Shown: positions 5,028 to 5,624 of the stretch, piece after piece
Position numbering within the stretch: the stretch's first letter is position 1
How the letters are laid out: the number at the start of each line of letters is the position of its first letter
DNA from: an uncultured Oscillospiraceae bacterium
GTDB taxonomy: Bacteria; Bacillota; Clostridia; Oscillospirales; Oscillospiraceae
DNA length: 5,624 nt
NCBI GenBank assembly: GCA_910588625.1
Contig: CAJUQN010000133.1
Location: 1 to 5,624 of the forward strand
Direction of reading: 5' to 3'
Made by a program: the position numbers and the translations under genes
The notes under the pieces: generated by a model
What the model was told of the DNA's origin: nothing
The model's database searches: none
The model's input: the letters and a program-made list of their open reading frames with translations, nothing else

Positions 5028-5476
5028 CTGCCGTCTATCGTTCCTGCATTTGCTATGCGAGCCTAAATGAAGCAGCCGATGCACTGTATAGCCTCAGTGA
5101 AACTGGAGAGATTACGCTGATTTCCCGAAAAGCAGCTTACAATCTCAACATCGTGGATAATCAGGTGTATTTTACAAATGGATTAAGCGCATATTATGAT
5201 ATACTCGTTGAGCTTAATGTTAAGACTTTTTCAGTAAGTGAGGGCAAGACGATTTGGGATAAAAATGGTTTCTGGTGTACGAACTATTGTAGCAACAACT
5301 TTGTTGACTGTATGCGTTTTGGCCTTGGCGAAGTTGATGCAGAGGGAAACAGTAGGGACGCAGATTGTCATATTAAGCAAGAATATAGCGCAGAGCAACT
5401 TTTGGCATTTTATCAGCAAGGGCTTGATTTACAGAATCGTCTGATAGAACTATATCAAAGATTGTCCCCTGAGTAG
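5012..5476 (+). CDS. Hypothetical protein, probably the 3' part of a truncated gene
   Basis: The plus-strand frame is open well upstream of 5012, but protein-like sequence begins only near 5050. Read from GTG 5012 it gives 154 residues ending at TAG 5474-5476. That GTG has only a weak GAGAAG upstream and lies inside a dyad, so the start is uncertain, and a missing 5' end is more likely. Residues 12-57 (CICYASLNEAADALYSLSETG, then ISRKAAYNLNIVDNQVYFTNG) resemble a repeat of beta-propeller-like DUF5050 proteins, in which short 'value displayed, YYxNG' units recur. The remainder, with QEYSAEQLLAFYQQGLDLQNR near the end, is not recognised. It is visibly more AT-rich than the conjugation genes and reads in the opposite direction, suggesting a different origin and an element-flank junction near 5030. 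The function is unknown. Confidence 0.5.
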   Translation: MNCIHPAVYRSCICYASLNEAADALYSLSETGEITLISRKAAYNLNIVDNQVYFTNGLSAYYDILVELNVKTFSVSEGKTIWDKNGFWCTNYCSNNFVDCMRFGLGEVDAEGNSRDADCHIKQEYSAEQLLAFYQQGLDLQNRLIELYQRLSPE

Positions 5477-5624
5477 CAAACTGTTCTGCCATCTACCGGC
5501 CCGCCTTTGCCACAAGATGGTGGCTCGGAGGTGAGGAGTAGTGGCTGAAGCCTTAAGTATCTGAAATTGCCTTTAGGACTGTTCAGCAACTTCCGGTTCG
5601 CTGTGGTGCCAATTAGAAAACCAA
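5477..5624. other. Non-coding tail without a convincing gene
   Basis: No gene with an RBS and protein-like sequence is seen here. One small inverted repeat, GCCAC-AAGATG-GTGGC, lies at 5510-5525, without a T-tract. A minus-strand frame runs from 5622 to about 5461 without a stop, but it has no start signal I can support. I see no att site or tRNA. Confidence 0.4.

Noticed and set aside
5374..5492. Minus-strand 39-codon frame starting MAEQFATQGTIFDI
   Set aside because: No good RBS, and it is antisense to the more convincing plus-strand coding remnant.
1..5624. CRISPR array, tRNA, rRNA, insertion sequence or integrase
   Set aside because: No regularly spaced repeats, no cloverleaf-like sequence, and no transposase or recombinase motifs were seen on either strand.

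Overview
The window looks like part of an integrative or mobilisable element from a gut-type member of the Clostridia (Bacillota). The evidence is AGGAGG-type ribosome binding sites on nearly every gene, TTGACA/TATAAT promoters in the AT-rich parts, a GC-rich conjugation backbone, and family-level resemblance of the MobC, relaxase and PcfB proteins to those of clostridial ICEs. This is inferred from the sequence and from memory of the families; no search was run.

Layout. Almost all backbone genes read leftwards (minus strand). From right to left the mobilisation backbone is: a small protein of unknown function with a TTG start (4950-4555); a GC-rich non-coding stretch packed with inverted repeats, the best oriT candidate (about 4335-4500); MobC (4326-4018); a MOBP-type relaxase (2818-1412); and a PcfB/DUF3801-type protein (from 1431) that overlaps the relaxase by 20 nt. 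Between MobC and the relaxase sits a two-gene, more AT-rich block: an Rrf2-family repressor (3857-3429) and a small cupin protein (3304-2945), each with its own strong promoter. This block has the appearance of cargo inserted into the mobilisation operon.

Left end. The PcfB reading frame loses its expected C-terminal end and runs antisense through a complete plus-strand XRE-type regulator gene (335-595). No VirD4 coupling-protein gene follows, which suggests a deletion or rearrangement. Further left, a minus-strand gene with a near-consensus promoter and good RBS is cut off or frameshifted at about position 66 (45 aa remain).

Right end. A more AT-rich plus-strand reading frame (to 5476) looks like the 3' part of a gene whose beginning is missing. 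It is followed by 148 nt without a convincing gene.

How the parts could work together. The relaxase and MobC would bind and nick the hairpin-rich oriT candidate. PcfB would help dock the relaxosome to a coupling protein that would have to come from elsewhere. The Rrf2 and cupin pair would be a separately regulated accessory function. The region therefore reads as a mobilisable remnant rather than a self-transmissible element, as far as this window shows. I do not see a clearly new system. The most distinctive items are the oriT hairpin cluster, the cargo block between mobC and the relaxase gene, and two sets of dyad-symmetric candidate operators (at the cupin promoter and upstream of the 4950 gene).
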